From NCBI RefSeq assembly GCF_003149185.1, contig NZ_QGDO01000003.1, forward strand, positions 640,379 to 704,378: a stretch of DNA of 64,000 bases, written 5' to 3'. A program made the position numbers and the translations under genes. This document shows, piece by piece, positions 47,258 to 56,468 of the stretch. Numbering within the stretch: position 1 is the first letter of the stretch; every line of letters begins with the position of its first letter. Source of the stretch: Sediminitomix flava (lineage in GTDB: Bacteria; Bacteroidota; Bacteroidia; Cytophagales; Flammeovirgaceae). Below the pieces are notes generated by a model. The model was not told where the DNA came from and searched no databases. It saw nothing but the letters and a program-made list of their open reading frames with translations.

Positions 47258-47300
47258 TAAAAAGAAAACGCTTTATCAGAAAGAACCGATAAAGCGTTTT
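47258..47300 (-). terminator. Terminator of the MksE/MksB-like operon
   Basis: A 13-bp perfect stem (47265-47277 with 47288-47300, AAAACGCTTTATC and complement) followed on the minus strand by CTTTTT. Confidence 0.88.
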
Positions 47301-47322
47301 TGAGCTATTTCTTATTTGTGAC

Positions 47323-50300
47323 TTAAGCTTCCCCAACAAGTTTTATTACATTCACTTTATTGGTTTTTGTATTTCGGTCAAGTTTATAAACGTGATGATA
47401 AATTAGAGGGTCGTTTTCATTTGGCGAACCAAAAATTAATCTTACGTTTTTATGATTTGTAAAATCAATAAGTTCTCTCAGATAACGATCAGAGAGTTTA
47501 CCCACTTCATCAATCATACAATGCACTCTGTAGTCATCGTTATTCTTGAAAACATTTTCCTTGAAGACATTCAGAAGTGTAATGTAGATCATAGATTTTA
47601 CAAGAACATCTGTTCCTTCAGATCCTACGTTCGATAGTTTTTCAACCCAACCAGTATCATTGTTATTTTCAGCTACTCTAAACTGTAATTCAAAGAAATC
47701 ATCGATTTTGATGTATTTTGAATTTGTTTGTTGAATTTCAGCATTCAAATCATTCAATAACTGAATTGATTTTTTATTGGTAACACTATCGGCTTTTTCC
47801 TTGAAGAAACTAGCTTGATCGCCAAAATTAAACTTACTATCCAACTCTTTGGCTTTCATAAGTAGCCCTGTCAATCCTGAAGTTTTTTCCTTGAATTGGA
47901 GTTTAACTGACTTAACAACACCGACAAAGTTGGTCTGCTCAAAATGATCATTGAGTTGTTTCACCGTCTCATGAATAGATTTATTCACCTTAGAAATATC
48001 ACCCACTTCTCTAGTGATGTTACTAATAAGTCCGCTGTGTTGTTTCTCAACTTGTTCCTGAACATTCTCAATCAGATCGTTCTCAATAAATCCCCTTAGC
48101 GTTTTGTCTACGAAGAAGAAAATAGCCCTTTCGTCATCTTGACCCGTGAGAATAGGGAATTTCATTTCATTCGCTTTTTGGAATTTACTGGTATAGCTTA
48201 GAACTTCTTTGGTGAATTTAGCTTGTATTTCACCTTTTCTAGCAAATTCGCCTCTGACTGTGGACAATAACTCACTTACCGTTTCTCCATGTCCTATAAC
48301 CGTTTCATGGGCTTCTTCAATGAATTTGATCAAACTGAAATAAGGACTCATCTCTTCAGATTTGAAACGGTCAAATTCGTTGAGCTGTGTTTCTAGATTT
48401 CGAGATTCATTTTGTAAGGTCTGAACTTCAGCTTTAAACTGTGCTCGCTGAGCATTCAGTTGTGTCTTTTCATCTTCAAATCGGTCAAGAATAGCTTTCA
48501 ATTGTGATTCTAATTCTTGAGTCTCGACTTTAAAAGCCTCTTCCTTGTCAAAATATTGTTCCTTATTAACTTTATATTCAGATACGATTCCTTTTGTACC
48601 ATCAATAAAGTTAAGCTTCTGAAGAATCGAGTTGATGGCTTCTTCTTCTTTTTGGAGCTGTTTTGTATCGACTCCTTTTTCACTTAAAGCTTCTTTCTTA
48701 CGTAGCTCTAAACTCTGTAATCTGCTAATAATGTCAGCTTCATACTTCTCTTTCTGAGAATCAAGAGTGAGGATAGCTGAATTTTGCTGCTGTAAGATTT
48801 CAGTCGAAAGTAGATTGTATTGATCTTGTGAGGAAATTCGATCATTCTCAAATTTTTGCTTCAGCTCATTCTTTTTTTCTTTTTGCTCAGAAAGCTCACG
48901 CTGTGAAACTGAAATTTTTGAATTGATTTCCTCTAAAGCACTTTCTTTTAAGCTTGAAGACTCCTTTTCAAGTTGTTCTAAATCAAGAATAAATTCTTTC
49001 TTTTTTCTTTCAGCTCTCGTCTTTTCATAAGGTAAATTTTCCTCATAGTCCTTGACTAGCTTCTTGTATTTTTGCTGATATTCTTGCTGAAGAAGGTCAT
49101 GCTCTGATTGGAAATCAGATTGAAGTTTTAGTTTCTCTTCATGAAGTGCTATTAATTCTTTCTCTGCTTCTTCTAATAGATTAGAGTAATCCGTAAACTG
49201 AATTTCAGAACTATTCAGCGAAGACAGATCAAGTTTTAACCCGAAGAATCCCTCTTCTTTATTATTGAAAGTAGGGGAAAGGTCTTTTTGTAAAAGAATT
49301 TCTTCCTTAATGAGTTTGCCAATATTTTGTTTCCAATCTTCAACATTCTCATTCAAAAACTCCCAAAGAGAGCCTTCATACTTCTTGATTTTTGCTTCAA
49401 GTGATTCTTTAGCGTTTTTCTTTTGAGAAATCTGTAAGTCAATTTTCTCTGAGTTAGATTCAAATTGAGCTTTAAGTGCCTTTAACTGAGATTCATTAAG
49501 AGCTTTTAGACCTTCAGCCTCTTTTCTGAAAAGAAGAATATTTTGTTCAATATCCTTGAGCTGAGCATCAAGTTTCTGTATTTCTTTTGAGATCAGATCA
49601 AAACGTTCGCTACTGAAATCCTTATGAGTGATTTGTGCTTTTTCCTCATTTAAGGCTTGAAGCTTTTCTCTTTTTTCTTCAATATGTTGTTCAACAGAAT
49701 CCCTGTCTTTTTCATATTCTGACTGAAGTTCTTGAATCTTCTCTTGCTGTTTTTCTTTTAACTCTTCAAGACGATCAATAAATGAAGATTTAAGATTGAT
49801 TTTCTCATTCTCAATCTCTTGTTGGTAAGCACTTCTTTTCTGACGTAAACTTGATTCTTCTTCAGAAAAACGTTGTTCTACTTCCTTAACTTCAGCCATC
49901 AAAGTTTCTTTAATACTTTGATGATGGCTAAGTTGATCTTTTAAAAGTGTTTCATTTTGATGTTCCTCTAAAATACTTTCAATAGAAAAAACACCTTCAC
50001 TACGAATAATCTCCGCGTATTTTTTACGCAACGATTTAATGGTTTTAAGGTGGTTTTTAGGAACACCAATTTTTTGGTTGATCAATGTTTTTTGTTGGTC
50101 AAAGTAGTCTTGCTTTTCATGAAGACTATCTTCAATTCCATTTAAAGCTTGTTGCGCTTTTTCAAGGTCTGCTTTAAAAACAATGGCTTTAGAACTGGCA
50201 GATTTTACTTCTTGTCCAAGCTGAATAGCAACGTTTTCAAGTTTGGATTTTGTTGAAATGAATTCGTCATGTTGAGAAATAAGCTCTTCCGCTTTAGGTT

Positions 50301-51015
50301 TATATTTCTCGAAGTTGAGTAAATCTCTTCGTGTATTCTCAAATTTTGAGATTTGACGACTGATGACCTCAAGCTCAATTGGACGAACATTTTCTTCTGC
50401 AATAGCTTCAATAATTGCTCTTTTTATATAGTCAGAGTTGAGACTAGAACTTCTGAAAATATTAGCAATTGCTTTTGGAATGGTCGTTAGCTTCTGACGC
50501 TTGATTGAAGTCTTACCATGGAATAATCCATACTTTTGATATTCTCTTTTTTCAGTTGCACCATAGATGATATTTCGTACATCGGCATATCTTCTGATCT
50601 CATCGGTAAAACTGATTTCTCTAGCTTCCAGATCAGCAAAGATGTTTTCTAAACTCTTGGCTTTACGGTCTTTTATGAAGAAATCTTTTTCATATGGCGC
50701 ATCGATAAATCGAAACTGAAGTCTTCCTCCTTTTTTATAGAGGAACAGACATACATTATTTGTCTCAGTATGAATTTCATAGATCATGTAAGACCCAAAT
50801 TCCTCGAAATAATACTCAGAAAAAGATTGCTGATTTTCTTTGATTCCTAACTCTCTCTTTTCAGAAGTAGGGTGATAGAAAAAAAGAATAGCTCTCAGAA
50901 GGGTTGTTTTTCCAAAACCGTTAGAACCTACAAAGTGAATATTACCTCCAAGACTCACCTCGGAATAGGGTAAAGATGAGCTATTTATGAATACAATTTT
51001 ATTTAGATACCTCAT
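47323..51015 (-). CDS. MksB/MukB-like SMC-type ATPase
   Basis: 1230 residues from ATG 51015 (MRYLNKIVFINSSS); an earlier in-frame ATG at 51039 lies inside the upstream gene. N-terminal Walker A is GSNGFGKTT (residues 30-38), followed by LLRAILFFYHP. Residues ~250-1000 are almost continuous coiled coil. The C-terminal head has a signature-like SNVGSEGTDVLVK (~1126-1138) and a Walker B-like VHCMIDEVGKL (~1165-1173), then LIFGSPNEND as D-loop/switch region. This is an SMC-type folding and head arrangement. The partner gene upstream is MksE-like and overlaps by 17 nt. The role is likely chromosome organisation or exclusion of foreign DNA, as in MukB, MksB and Wadjet JetC. No kleisin (MksF/JetA) or nuclease (JetD) gene is beside it. 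Confidence 0.75.
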   Translation of the reverse strand: MRYLNKIVFINSSSLPYSEVSLGGNIHFVGSNGFGKTTLLRAILFFYHPTSEKRELGIKENQQSFSEYYFEEFGSYMIYEIHTETNNVCLFLYKKGGRLQFRFIDAPYEKDFFIKDRKAKSLENIFADLEAREISFTDEIRRYADVRNIIYGATEKREYQKYGLFHGKTSIKRQKLTTIPKAIANIFRSSSLNSDYIKRAIIEAIAEENVRPIELEVISRQISKFENTRRDLLNFEKYKPKAEELISQHDEFISTKSKLENVAIQLGQEVKSASSKAIVFKADLEKAQQALNGIEDSLHEKQDYFDQQKTLINQKIGVPKNHLKTIKSLRKKYAEIIRSEGVFSIESILEEHQNETLLKDQLSHHQSIKETLMAEVKEVEQRFSEEESSLRQKRSAYQQEIENEKINLKSSFIDRLEELKEKQQEKIQELQSEYEKDRDSVEQHIEEKREKLQALNEEKAQITHKDFSSERFDLISKEIQKLDAQLKDIEQNILLFRKEAEGLKALNESQLKALKAQFESNSEKIDLQISQKKNAKESLEAKIKKYEGSLWEFLNENVEDWKQNIGKLIKEEILLQKDLSPTFNNKEEGFFGLKLDLSSLNSSEIQFTDYSNLLEEAEKELIALHEEKLKLQSDFQSEHDLLQQEYQQKYKKLVKDYEENLPYEKTRAERKKKEFILDLEQLEKESSSLKESALEEINSKISVSQRELSEQKEKKNELKQKFENDRISSQDQYNLLSTEILQQQNSAILTLDSQKEKYEADIISRLQSLELRKKEALSEKGVDTKQLQKEEEAINSILQKLNFIDGTKGIVSEYKVNKEQYFDKEEAFKVETQELESQLKAILDRFEDEKTQLNAQRAQFKAEVQTLQNESRNLETQLNEFDRFKSEEMSPYFSLIKFIEEAHETVIGHGETVSELLSTVRGEFARKGEIQAKFTKEVLSYTSKFQKANEMKFPILTGQDDERAIFFFVDKTLRGFIENDLIENVQEQVEKQHSGLISNITREVGDISKVNKSIHETVKQLNDHFEQTNFVGVVKSVKLQFKEKTSGLTGLLMKAKELDSKFNFGDQASFFKEKADSVTNKKSIQLLNDLNAEIQQTNSKYIKIDDFFELQFRVAENNNDTGWVEKLSNVGSEGTDVLVKSMIYITLLNVFKENVFKNNDDYRVHCMIDEVGKLSDRYLRELIDFTNHKNVRLIFGSPNENDPLIYHHVYKLDRNTKTNKVNVIKLVGEA

Positions 51016-51562
51016 CGTCGTCTGTTTGGTCAATATCAATCAATAATACAATTTCCTCTAAAAAGTGATATGCAGAAAGTACTTTATAAGTCTCTTTTTC
51101 TGTATCGATCACTTCAAAAAATCCTAGTCTTTTCATCTCCTCAGCCAAGTCTCTCACCTTATCAATGATTGACGGATCTTTTTCTCCAACAATCCTCTTG
51201 AGTTGCTCAAAAAGGTTTGCATCAGTTTTACAGCGGTGCACAATATCAGTAATCTGAAATTGACTTCCTTCAGAGAAGGTAGCATCATATGATGAGAAGA
51301 ATGCAAGTCTATCAATATATTTATAGAACTTTTCTACCTTTTCTCGGAGTGTTTGTCGCTGTTCTTTTCGAGAGAAGTAAAAAAAATTATTTCCTCTCTC
51401 TAGTGTAAAATTTAAGGGTAAAAAATAATCGTAAAAATCTTCGAAGTTGTCATCAATCTCATTGTATAGATTTCTGATCTCACTTCGACTACTATTAGCG
51501 CTTATGAAATTACCTCTACTCAGAATCTCAAAAGCCCTTGTGATATATGTATTATGTCTCAT
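50999..51562 (-). CDS. MksE/MukE-like condensin accessory subunit
   Basis: 187 residues, no signal peptide. A winged-helix-type small subunit by pattern: RAFEILSRGNFISANS, then DYFLPLNFTLERGNNFFYFSRKEQ, KFYKYIDRLAFFSSYDATFSEG, and an acidic tail. This resembles the MksE family as I remember it (FxYFSR and YKVLSAYHFLEEIVLLI segments). Such proteins bridge the kleisin and the SMC ATPase. It is the first gene of a two-gene operon, its last 17 nt overlapping the SMC-like gene, which implies coupled translation and complex formation. Upstream there is only a promoter region and the divergent riboswitch operon. Confidence 0.7.
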   Translation of the reverse strand: MRHNTYITRAFEILSRGNFISANSSRSEIRNLYNEIDDNFEDFYDYFLPLNFTLERGNNFFYFSRKEQRQTLREKVEKFYKYIDRLAFFSSYDATFSEGSQFQITDIVHRCKTDANLFEQLKRIVGEKDPSIIDKVRDLAEEMKRLGFFEVIDTEKETYKVLSAYHFLEEIVLLIDIDQTDDDEVSK

Positions 51563-51803
51563 TTCAATAATCGTATTCTCGCAAAAAGAACTGCAAAAAT
51601 AGTAAAAAATGAGGATTATTTAGATTAAAAAAAGTGTCTGATAAGCTTAAAAAAAGTTTATTTCAGAAATGTATCTTTTCAATTCTCAAAACTGAAAGTG
51701 AGATCTATTCATGTTTTTGTAAAAAAGACAATGAAGTCTCTTGTATGTCATAATCAATAATAAATATTCATATATATCACTTTCTTTAGGTGATTTAATC
51801 ATC

Positions 51804-51833
51804 TTGTTTCACTAACAAACTTTTATATCTTTG
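51804..51833 (+). promoter_or_regulatory. Promoter of the B12 uptake operon
   Basis: -33 TTG (51804-51806), 19-bp spacer, -7 TATCTTTG (51826-51833). The predicted start of transcription is at about 51840, right at the riboswitch. Confidence 0.75.
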
Positions 51834-51835
51834 CC

Positions 51836-51998
51836 CAAGTTTGGTGCTCGAGAGAGCTAAGAGGGAATTAGGTGAAAGACCTAAACTGTACCCGCAGCTG
51901 TAAGCTCATTTTTAATTTTGTTGTTAAACCATTGTCTACAATGTTAGATGAGAAGGTGACAAAATGTAGAGTAAGTCAGAAAACCTGCCAATCTTCGA
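51836..51998 (+). ncRNA. Cobalamin (B12) riboswitch
   Basis: The ordered core motifs of the cobalamin aptamer are visible: TTGGTGCTC at the 5' end, GAGGGAATTAGGTGAAAGACC, the conserved ACTGTACCCGCAGCTGTAAG-type B12 box (51886-51905), a variable peripheral arm, and the 3' GTAAGTCAGAAAACCTGCC (51971-51989). Immediately downstream a small hairpin (CTTTTA 52006-52011 with TAAAAG 52022-52027) may be part of the expression platform. High adenosylcobalamin is expected to switch the operon off. Confidence 0.93.
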
Positions 51999-52149
51999 AA
52001 CAGTGCTTTTACTTTCGGGAATAAAAGTTTTAGTGCAGCTGAATATCAATAGTTTATTTTATTGATTGAAATACTGTACTTTTTTAGCCTTCCCTTTCTA
52101 TTTGCCCCTGTTTCTGTTGTTTAATGTTATTCTAAATAATTAGCTAGAA

Positions 52150-53526
52150 ATGAACAGAAATCTTTTTAATCGTAAAGGAATTATTGCAGGTCTTATGGCC
52201 CTAAGTATTTTTACTTCATGCGAGTCTGATGATGAAACTCTGAGAAAACCAGATTCTATTGAAATTACAACTCCAAATGGTTCTTCTTCAATATTTCCAA
52301 GTGAAACATTAGAATTTGTCGGAGAGGTTAGTGACGCTGATTTTGTGAACTGGTATCTTGGAGATGCACACATGAGTGACTCTTCTTCTTTTACTTATAC
52401 TTTTAACGAAGTAGGTGACTTTAGAGCTTTATTCTCTGCTGGTTATACAGGAGCAGATTCTCTAACGGCTTACAGAGATATTACAGTAAATCCTTTTAAT
52501 GGTTTTATGGTATTGTCTGAAGGAAGTTTCGGTGCTCCAGGTTCTGAAAGTTTCACGTTTGTAAATACAGATAGAGAATTAAAAATAAATGGTGTTTTTA
52601 ATGCCCAAAATGACGGAGCTGAAGTAGGTAGTACTTTACAATCTGCTGTAGTTTCTGACAACTATATATATGCCGTAGCTCAAAATGGACCTAATTTAGT
52701 TAGTATCATTAATAAAGAAGATTTGACTTTAGAGCAAGGTCTAACAAGCTCAGAGTTGAATTTTGGCGAATATATTTATCCTACAAATATTACTTTGGTA
52801 GATGATGCTAAAGCTTATGTTAGATCATTTTATTATGATGATTTTTATGCAACTCACAGTGCAGTTTTCGCACTAGATTTAACAACGAATACTCTATCAA
52901 AAGTTGATGGTGTACACGCTAATTTAGGCCAAATGCAAATAGTTGGGGATGAATTGTTCACAATTGAAGGAGATGTATTATACATTACAAATGTAACTTC
53001 AAATACACTAACAGAGACTGTAGCATTAGAATCTGTAGCGACAACTATGGTAAAAGATAGCCAAGATAACTTGGTTGTAGTGTTGACAGGAGAGAATTCT
53101 AAAGTCGTAAAAATTAATGCTGCATCTAGAAACATTACTGAAACCATTGATGCTCCTGAAGGTGTATCTTTTGCTTCAGGCTCTAAAAACGCATACACTA
53201 CAATAAATCCTTCTACTGATGCAGTTTATTTCATTCCTTATACTGCAGGAGATTGGGGTGGAACAATCACTAACAAAATGTATGAAGTGAAAGATGGTGC
53301 TTTAAAAGAAGCTTTTGATATATCTAACTGGTCAGATGATGAGGCTGGTTTCCCATATGGTGAAATAGCATTTGATGAAGCTACTGGAAATTTGATGATC
53401 ACAACAATTAAAAGCTATGGAGAATACGATTCAAATGCTTTGTTCTTTGTCGACCCATCAACAGGTTCTGTAGTTAAAAAATATGCTGGTGTAGGTGAGT
53501 TCCCTGCTATGGTTCTTCCTTTATAA
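52150..53526 (+). CDS. Surface lipoprotein with PKD-like and DUF5074/YncE-type beta-propeller (BtuG-like)
   Basis: 458 residues. Lipoprotein signal with lipobox FTSC (Cys24 region, SIFTSCESDDETL); the acidic residues after Cys fit a Bacteroidota surface-export signal. A PKD-like domain covers ~35-115 (VNWYLGDAHMSDSSSFTYTFNEVGDFRA), then a YncE/DUF5074-type seven-bladed propeller (~120-458; GFMVLSEGSFGAPGSESFTFVNTD, YAVAQNGPNLVSIINKEDL, LFFVDPSTGSVVKKYAGVGEFP). First gene after the riboswitch. Known BtuG proteins of Bacteroides are surface beta-propeller lipoproteins that bind B12 tightly and sit on BtuB. Assignment as a BtuG-like B12 binder is inference from fold type and locus. Confidence 0.8.
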   Translation: MNRNLFNRKGIIAGLMALSIFTSCESDDETLRKPDSIEITTPNGSSSIFPSETLEFVGEVSDADFVNWYLGDAHMSDSSSFTYTFNEVGDFRALFSAGYTGADSLTAYRDITVNPFNGFMVLSEGSFGAPGSESFTFVNTDRELKINGVFNAQNDGAEVGSTLQSAVVSDNYIYAVAQNGPNLVSIINKEDLTLEQGLTSSELNFGEYIYPTNITLVDDAKAYVRSFYYDDFYATHSAVFALDLTTNTLSKVDGVHANLGQMQIVGDELFTIEGDVLYITNVTSNTLTETVALESVATTMVKDSQDNLVVVLTGENSKVVKINAASRNITETIDAPEGVSFASGSKNAYTTINPSTDAVYFIPYTAGDWGGTITNKMYEVKDGALKEAFDISNWSDDEAGFPYGEIAFDEATGNLMITTIKSYGEYDSNALFFVDPSTGSVVKKYAGVGEFPAMVLPL

Positions 53527-53554
53527 TATTTAGAATTCTAACAAAGGCTTCTTT

Positions 53555-54454
53555 ATGACTAAGTTTTCAAAGTCAATCTATTTTTACATGCTACTACTCT
53601 TTGGGGTAGTAGCATGTGATTCATCTGCGGTAGTTGATGAAGATGAGGATGAAATTACTCCTGAACCTATTTATTCTACCTATATCACTGATGTTTTTGA
53701 TTACCAATATGGCCCAGGTCAACATGCGCGAACAAGTGCATTGGGGGCTGATGGCTCAAATTTTATTGATAATTCAAACGAATATGTACTTCTTGGAGGT
53801 TGGGGCGGATATATTGTAGCTGGTTTTGATCATGAAATTGAAAATCAAGAAGGTTATGATTTTGGTGTATTTACTCAACCAGGCGTAGGCTCAGAGCCAG
53901 GAGTGGTTTATGTAATGAGTGATACAAATGAAGATGGTTTACCCAATGATGGTGAATGGATTCAATTGAAAGGCAGTGAGTATGAAAATGCTGAGACTGT
54001 CCAGAATTATGCAGTAACATATTATAAACCGAACGAAGGTAAAAACATCTCTTGGGAAGATAATCTAGGTAATCAAGGAGAGTTGGTTGCTGAGTTTGGT
54101 GATGGTACTCACGCTTGGTGGTGGGATGAAACTAAAGAAGAAGTTACTTTTGAAGGTGTTAAACTTCCAAATAGTCATTATCAAGTCGGGCAAAGTTGGA
54201 AAAATTATGAAGATAGATTTTTCTGGGGATATGCAGAGAATTACCAAGGAGAAGATCATGATGAATCCTTAAGAGCAAATCTGTTTGATATTTCAAATGC
54301 AGTAGATGCTAATGGTAATAAAGTAGAACTGTCAAGTATCAAATTTATAAAAGTACAAACTGGAGTGTTTCAAATTGCAGGACATTTCAATGAAATATCT
54401 ACAGAGATTAGAGGTGCTTTTGATTACAGAATGCTGTTGGATACTGAAAACTAA
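53555..54454 (+). CDS. Trp-rich surface lipoprotein of unknown function in the B12 operon
   Basis: 299 residues. Lipobox GVVAC, then a strongly acidic stretch (DEDEDEITPE) after the Cys, as in surface-exposed Bacteroidota lipoproteins. The body is rich in aromatic and Gly residues (DYQYGPGQHAR, LLGGWGGYIVAGFDHEI, GDGTHAWWWDE, DRFFWGYAENYQGEDHD), consistent with a beta-sandwich that binds a ligand. DTNEDGLPNDGEW looks like a calcium loop. I do not recognise a named family. It lies 28 bp after the BtuG-like gene and 31 bp before the receptor, so it is under the riboswitch. A role in B12 capture at the surface is inference. Confidence 0.8.
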   Translation: MTKFSKSIYFYMLLLFGVVACDSSAVVDEDEDEITPEPIYSTYITDVFDYQYGPGQHARTSALGADGSNFIDNSNEYVLLGGWGGYIVAGFDHEIENQEGYDFGVFTQPGVGSEPGVVYVMSDTNEDGLPNDGEWIQLKGSEYENAETVQNYAVTYYKPNEGKNISWEDNLGNQGELVAEFGDGTHAWWWDETKEEVTFEGVKLPNSHYQVGQSWKNYEDRFFWGYAENYQGEDHDESLRANLFDISNAVDANGNKVELSSIKFIKVQTGVFQIAGHFNEISTEIRGAFDYRMLLDTEN

Positions 54455-54485
54455 TTTTTTTAAGCGTTTATTTTCTAGTTAGCGG

Positions 54486-56465
54486 ATGATTTTGAAGGGT
54501 ATACGATATCGTTATTTACTTTTTTTTGTGTCAATTTTTACTTTAGGTTTCAATACAAATCTACTTTATGCACAAGTCTTAGATTCTGTATTGTACCTGG
54601 AAGAAGTGAATATCGTTGATGTATCAATCCCTGAACGAATTAGTTTTAAGACTACCTATATTGAGCCTGAAATTATTGAAAGTAATCTAACTGCTAGTTT
54701 AGGTGAAATGCTGAGTCTGAATACTCCAATATTCATTAAAAGTTATGGGGTTGGTGGAACACAAACACCTTCATTTAGAGGAACAGGAGCTAGTCATACA
54801 CAAGTGTATTGGAATGGTGTGAGTTTAAATTCACCAATGCTAGGACAGGTAGATTTGTCACTTTTCCCTGTTGCATTTTCAGATGAAGTAGTCGTCAATT
54901 ATGGTGCTTCTAGCTTGATGCATGGAACAGGTGGATTGGGAGGTGCTATACAAATGAACTCTAGAGTTGTCATGGATGGTGTTCCTCATGTTCTCGTTTC
55001 GCATACAGCTAATACATTACAGAATCATATTTCAAATGCAAGTGTAACTCTTGGCTCTGAGAAACTTCAGAGTACAACTAAAGTGTATTATAAGGATGCT
55101 AAAAACTTATTTGATTTCGTAAATCCTTTAGAGCCAGGTTCTCCAACATGGACAAATGAAAACTCTGCACATCTTCAGTATGGTATTCTTCAGGAGTTTT
55201 CGTTTAGGCTTAGAGAAAATGAAACATTCAGTTTTTATACATGGTATCAGACGAGTGAAAGGGAGTTACCTCCGAGTATGCATACCGAACAAAGTTTTGC
55301 ATGGCAAAGTGATGAATCTTTAAGGTTTTTAGGTTCGTGGGATAGAGTGGATGAAAAAAAGTCTTTGAGTTTGTCAACTTACTATGGTAAAGAAAATTTT
55401 TATTATCAGAAAGATATAAGTAACGATAACTTTCCTAAAATTTCTGCTTCAGATACAGACAGCTATTCATTCCAATTACATGGAAAAAGTAGTTTTCATT
55501 TGAGCGATAAACTTGATTTAAGGTTTGGTTTTGACTATCAATACGATAATCTGAATAGTACAGTCAGAGAAGGAGGCTCCCAAACCAAAAGTAATCAATC
55601 AGATCAAAACATATTCGATCTATATTCGGGAGTAGAATGGCTCCCAAGTTCCAACCTGAGTATGAGTTTCCTAGTTCGTCAAGAGTTGATTGATGACCAA
55701 ATACAACCTTTTTTACCATCCTTAGGAATTGATTGGAAAGCGTATTCAAATTATACTCAAGATTTAAATTTGAGAGTAAACCTTTCACGAAACTTCCATG
55801 CCCCAACACTAAATGACAAATATCTTTACCCTGTTGGAAATGAAGATATGAAGCCAGAAGAAGGTTGGATTGGAGAAATTGGAGGTACATATCACATCCA
55901 AAAATCAAATGCACTTTCTTTTAAAATTGAGACCACTGCATTTGCATCACTTATTAATAATTGGATTGTTTGGACTCCTTCTGTCAGTAATCTTTGGGCT
56001 CCTAAAAATCTAAAAGAAGTATTTTCTCGAGGGATCGAGCAAATAGTCTCTGCAAGCTATGATAATGGGAGAGACTTCTCCGTAGATTTATATACTTCAT
56101 TTTCGTATGTGAGGTCAGAAAATCAAGAGGCAGAAGATGAACTCGATAAGTCAGTAGGAAATCAACTTACATATACTCCAATTACAAGTTTTCAAGGATA
56201 TGCCCGTATGAAGTACAAGGATTATTACTTGACCATTGAAGAACAAGCATACGGAAAACGATTCACTCAAACCGATGCGAGTGAATGGTTACCTGCGTAT
56301 TATCTCACTAATGTTGCTGTCGGTAAAAAAATATATCTCAATTCGCATAGAATTGATGTACAAGCACGGATTGAAAATATTTTTAATTACCACTATCAAT
56401 CAATCGCACGAAAGCCAATGCCTGGCAGAGTTTATCAGTTATCATTAACCTACCGTTTAAATTAA
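54486..56465 (+). CDS. btuB: BtuB-like TonB-dependent cobalamin receptor
   Basis: 659 residues, signal peptide ending LLYAQ. No CRD; the N-terminal plug begins near residue 35 and shows IKSYGVGGTQTPSFRGTGASHTQVYWNGVSLNSPMLGQVDLS and YGASSLMHGTGGLGGAIQMNS, typical of the BtuB/vitamin-B12 receptor plug. The barrel ends in YQLSLTYRLN. The size is close to E. coli BtuB (about 610). The riboswitch upstream and the ABC permease and ATPase downstream support cobalamin or another corrinoid as the substrate. It is flanked by propeller lipoproteins on both sides, as expected for BtuB-BtuG pairs. It starts 4 bp before the next gene's ATG follows its stop. Confidence 0.85.
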   Translation: MILKGIRYRYLLFFVSIFTLGFNTNLLYAQVLDSVLYLEEVNIVDVSIPERISFKTTYIEPEIIESNLTASLGEMLSLNTPIFIKSYGVGGTQTPSFRGTGASHTQVYWNGVSLNSPMLGQVDLSLFPVAFSDEVVVNYGASSLMHGTGGLGGAIQMNSRVVMDGVPHVLVSHTANTLQNHISNASVTLGSEKLQSTTKVYYKDAKNLFDFVNPLEPGSPTWTNENSAHLQYGILQEFSFRLRENETFSFYTWYQTSERELPPSMHTEQSFAWQSDESLRFLGSWDRVDEKKSLSLSTYYGKENFYYQKDISNDNFPKISASDTDSYSFQLHGKSSFHLSDKLDLRFGFDYQYDNLNSTVREGGSQTKSNQSDQNIFDLYSGVEWLPSSNLSMSFLVRQELIDDQIQPFLPSLGIDWKAYSNYTQDLNLRVNLSRNFHAPTLNDKYLYPVGNEDMKPEEGWIGEIGGTYHIQKSNALSFKIETTAFASLINNWIVWTPSVSNLWAPKNLKEVFSRGIEQIVSASYDNGRDFSVDLYTSFSYVRSENQEAEDELDKSVGNQLTYTPITSFQGYARMKYKDYYLTIEEQAYGKRFTQTDASEWLPAYYLTNVAVGKKIYLNSHRIDVQARIENIFNYHYQSIARKPMPGRVYQLSLTYRLN

Positions 56466-56468
56466 CCT

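Larger units (their letters stand above)
51563..52149. other. 587-bp divergent regulatory region (MksE-like gene / B12 operon)
   Basis: Holds a minus-strand -7-like element TATTTTTG (51601-51594) about 30 bp before the MksE-like start, AT-rich spacer, a strong plus-strand promoter (51804-51833), the cobalamin riboswitch (51836-51998) and a downstream hairpin region. No ORF and no MksF-like coding remnant was seen. Confidence 0.7.

Noticed and set aside
47323-51562. Complete Wadjet (JetABCD) defence system
   Set aside because: Only SMC-like and MukE-like genes are present; no JetA kleisin or JetD topoisomerase-VI-like gene is adjacent.
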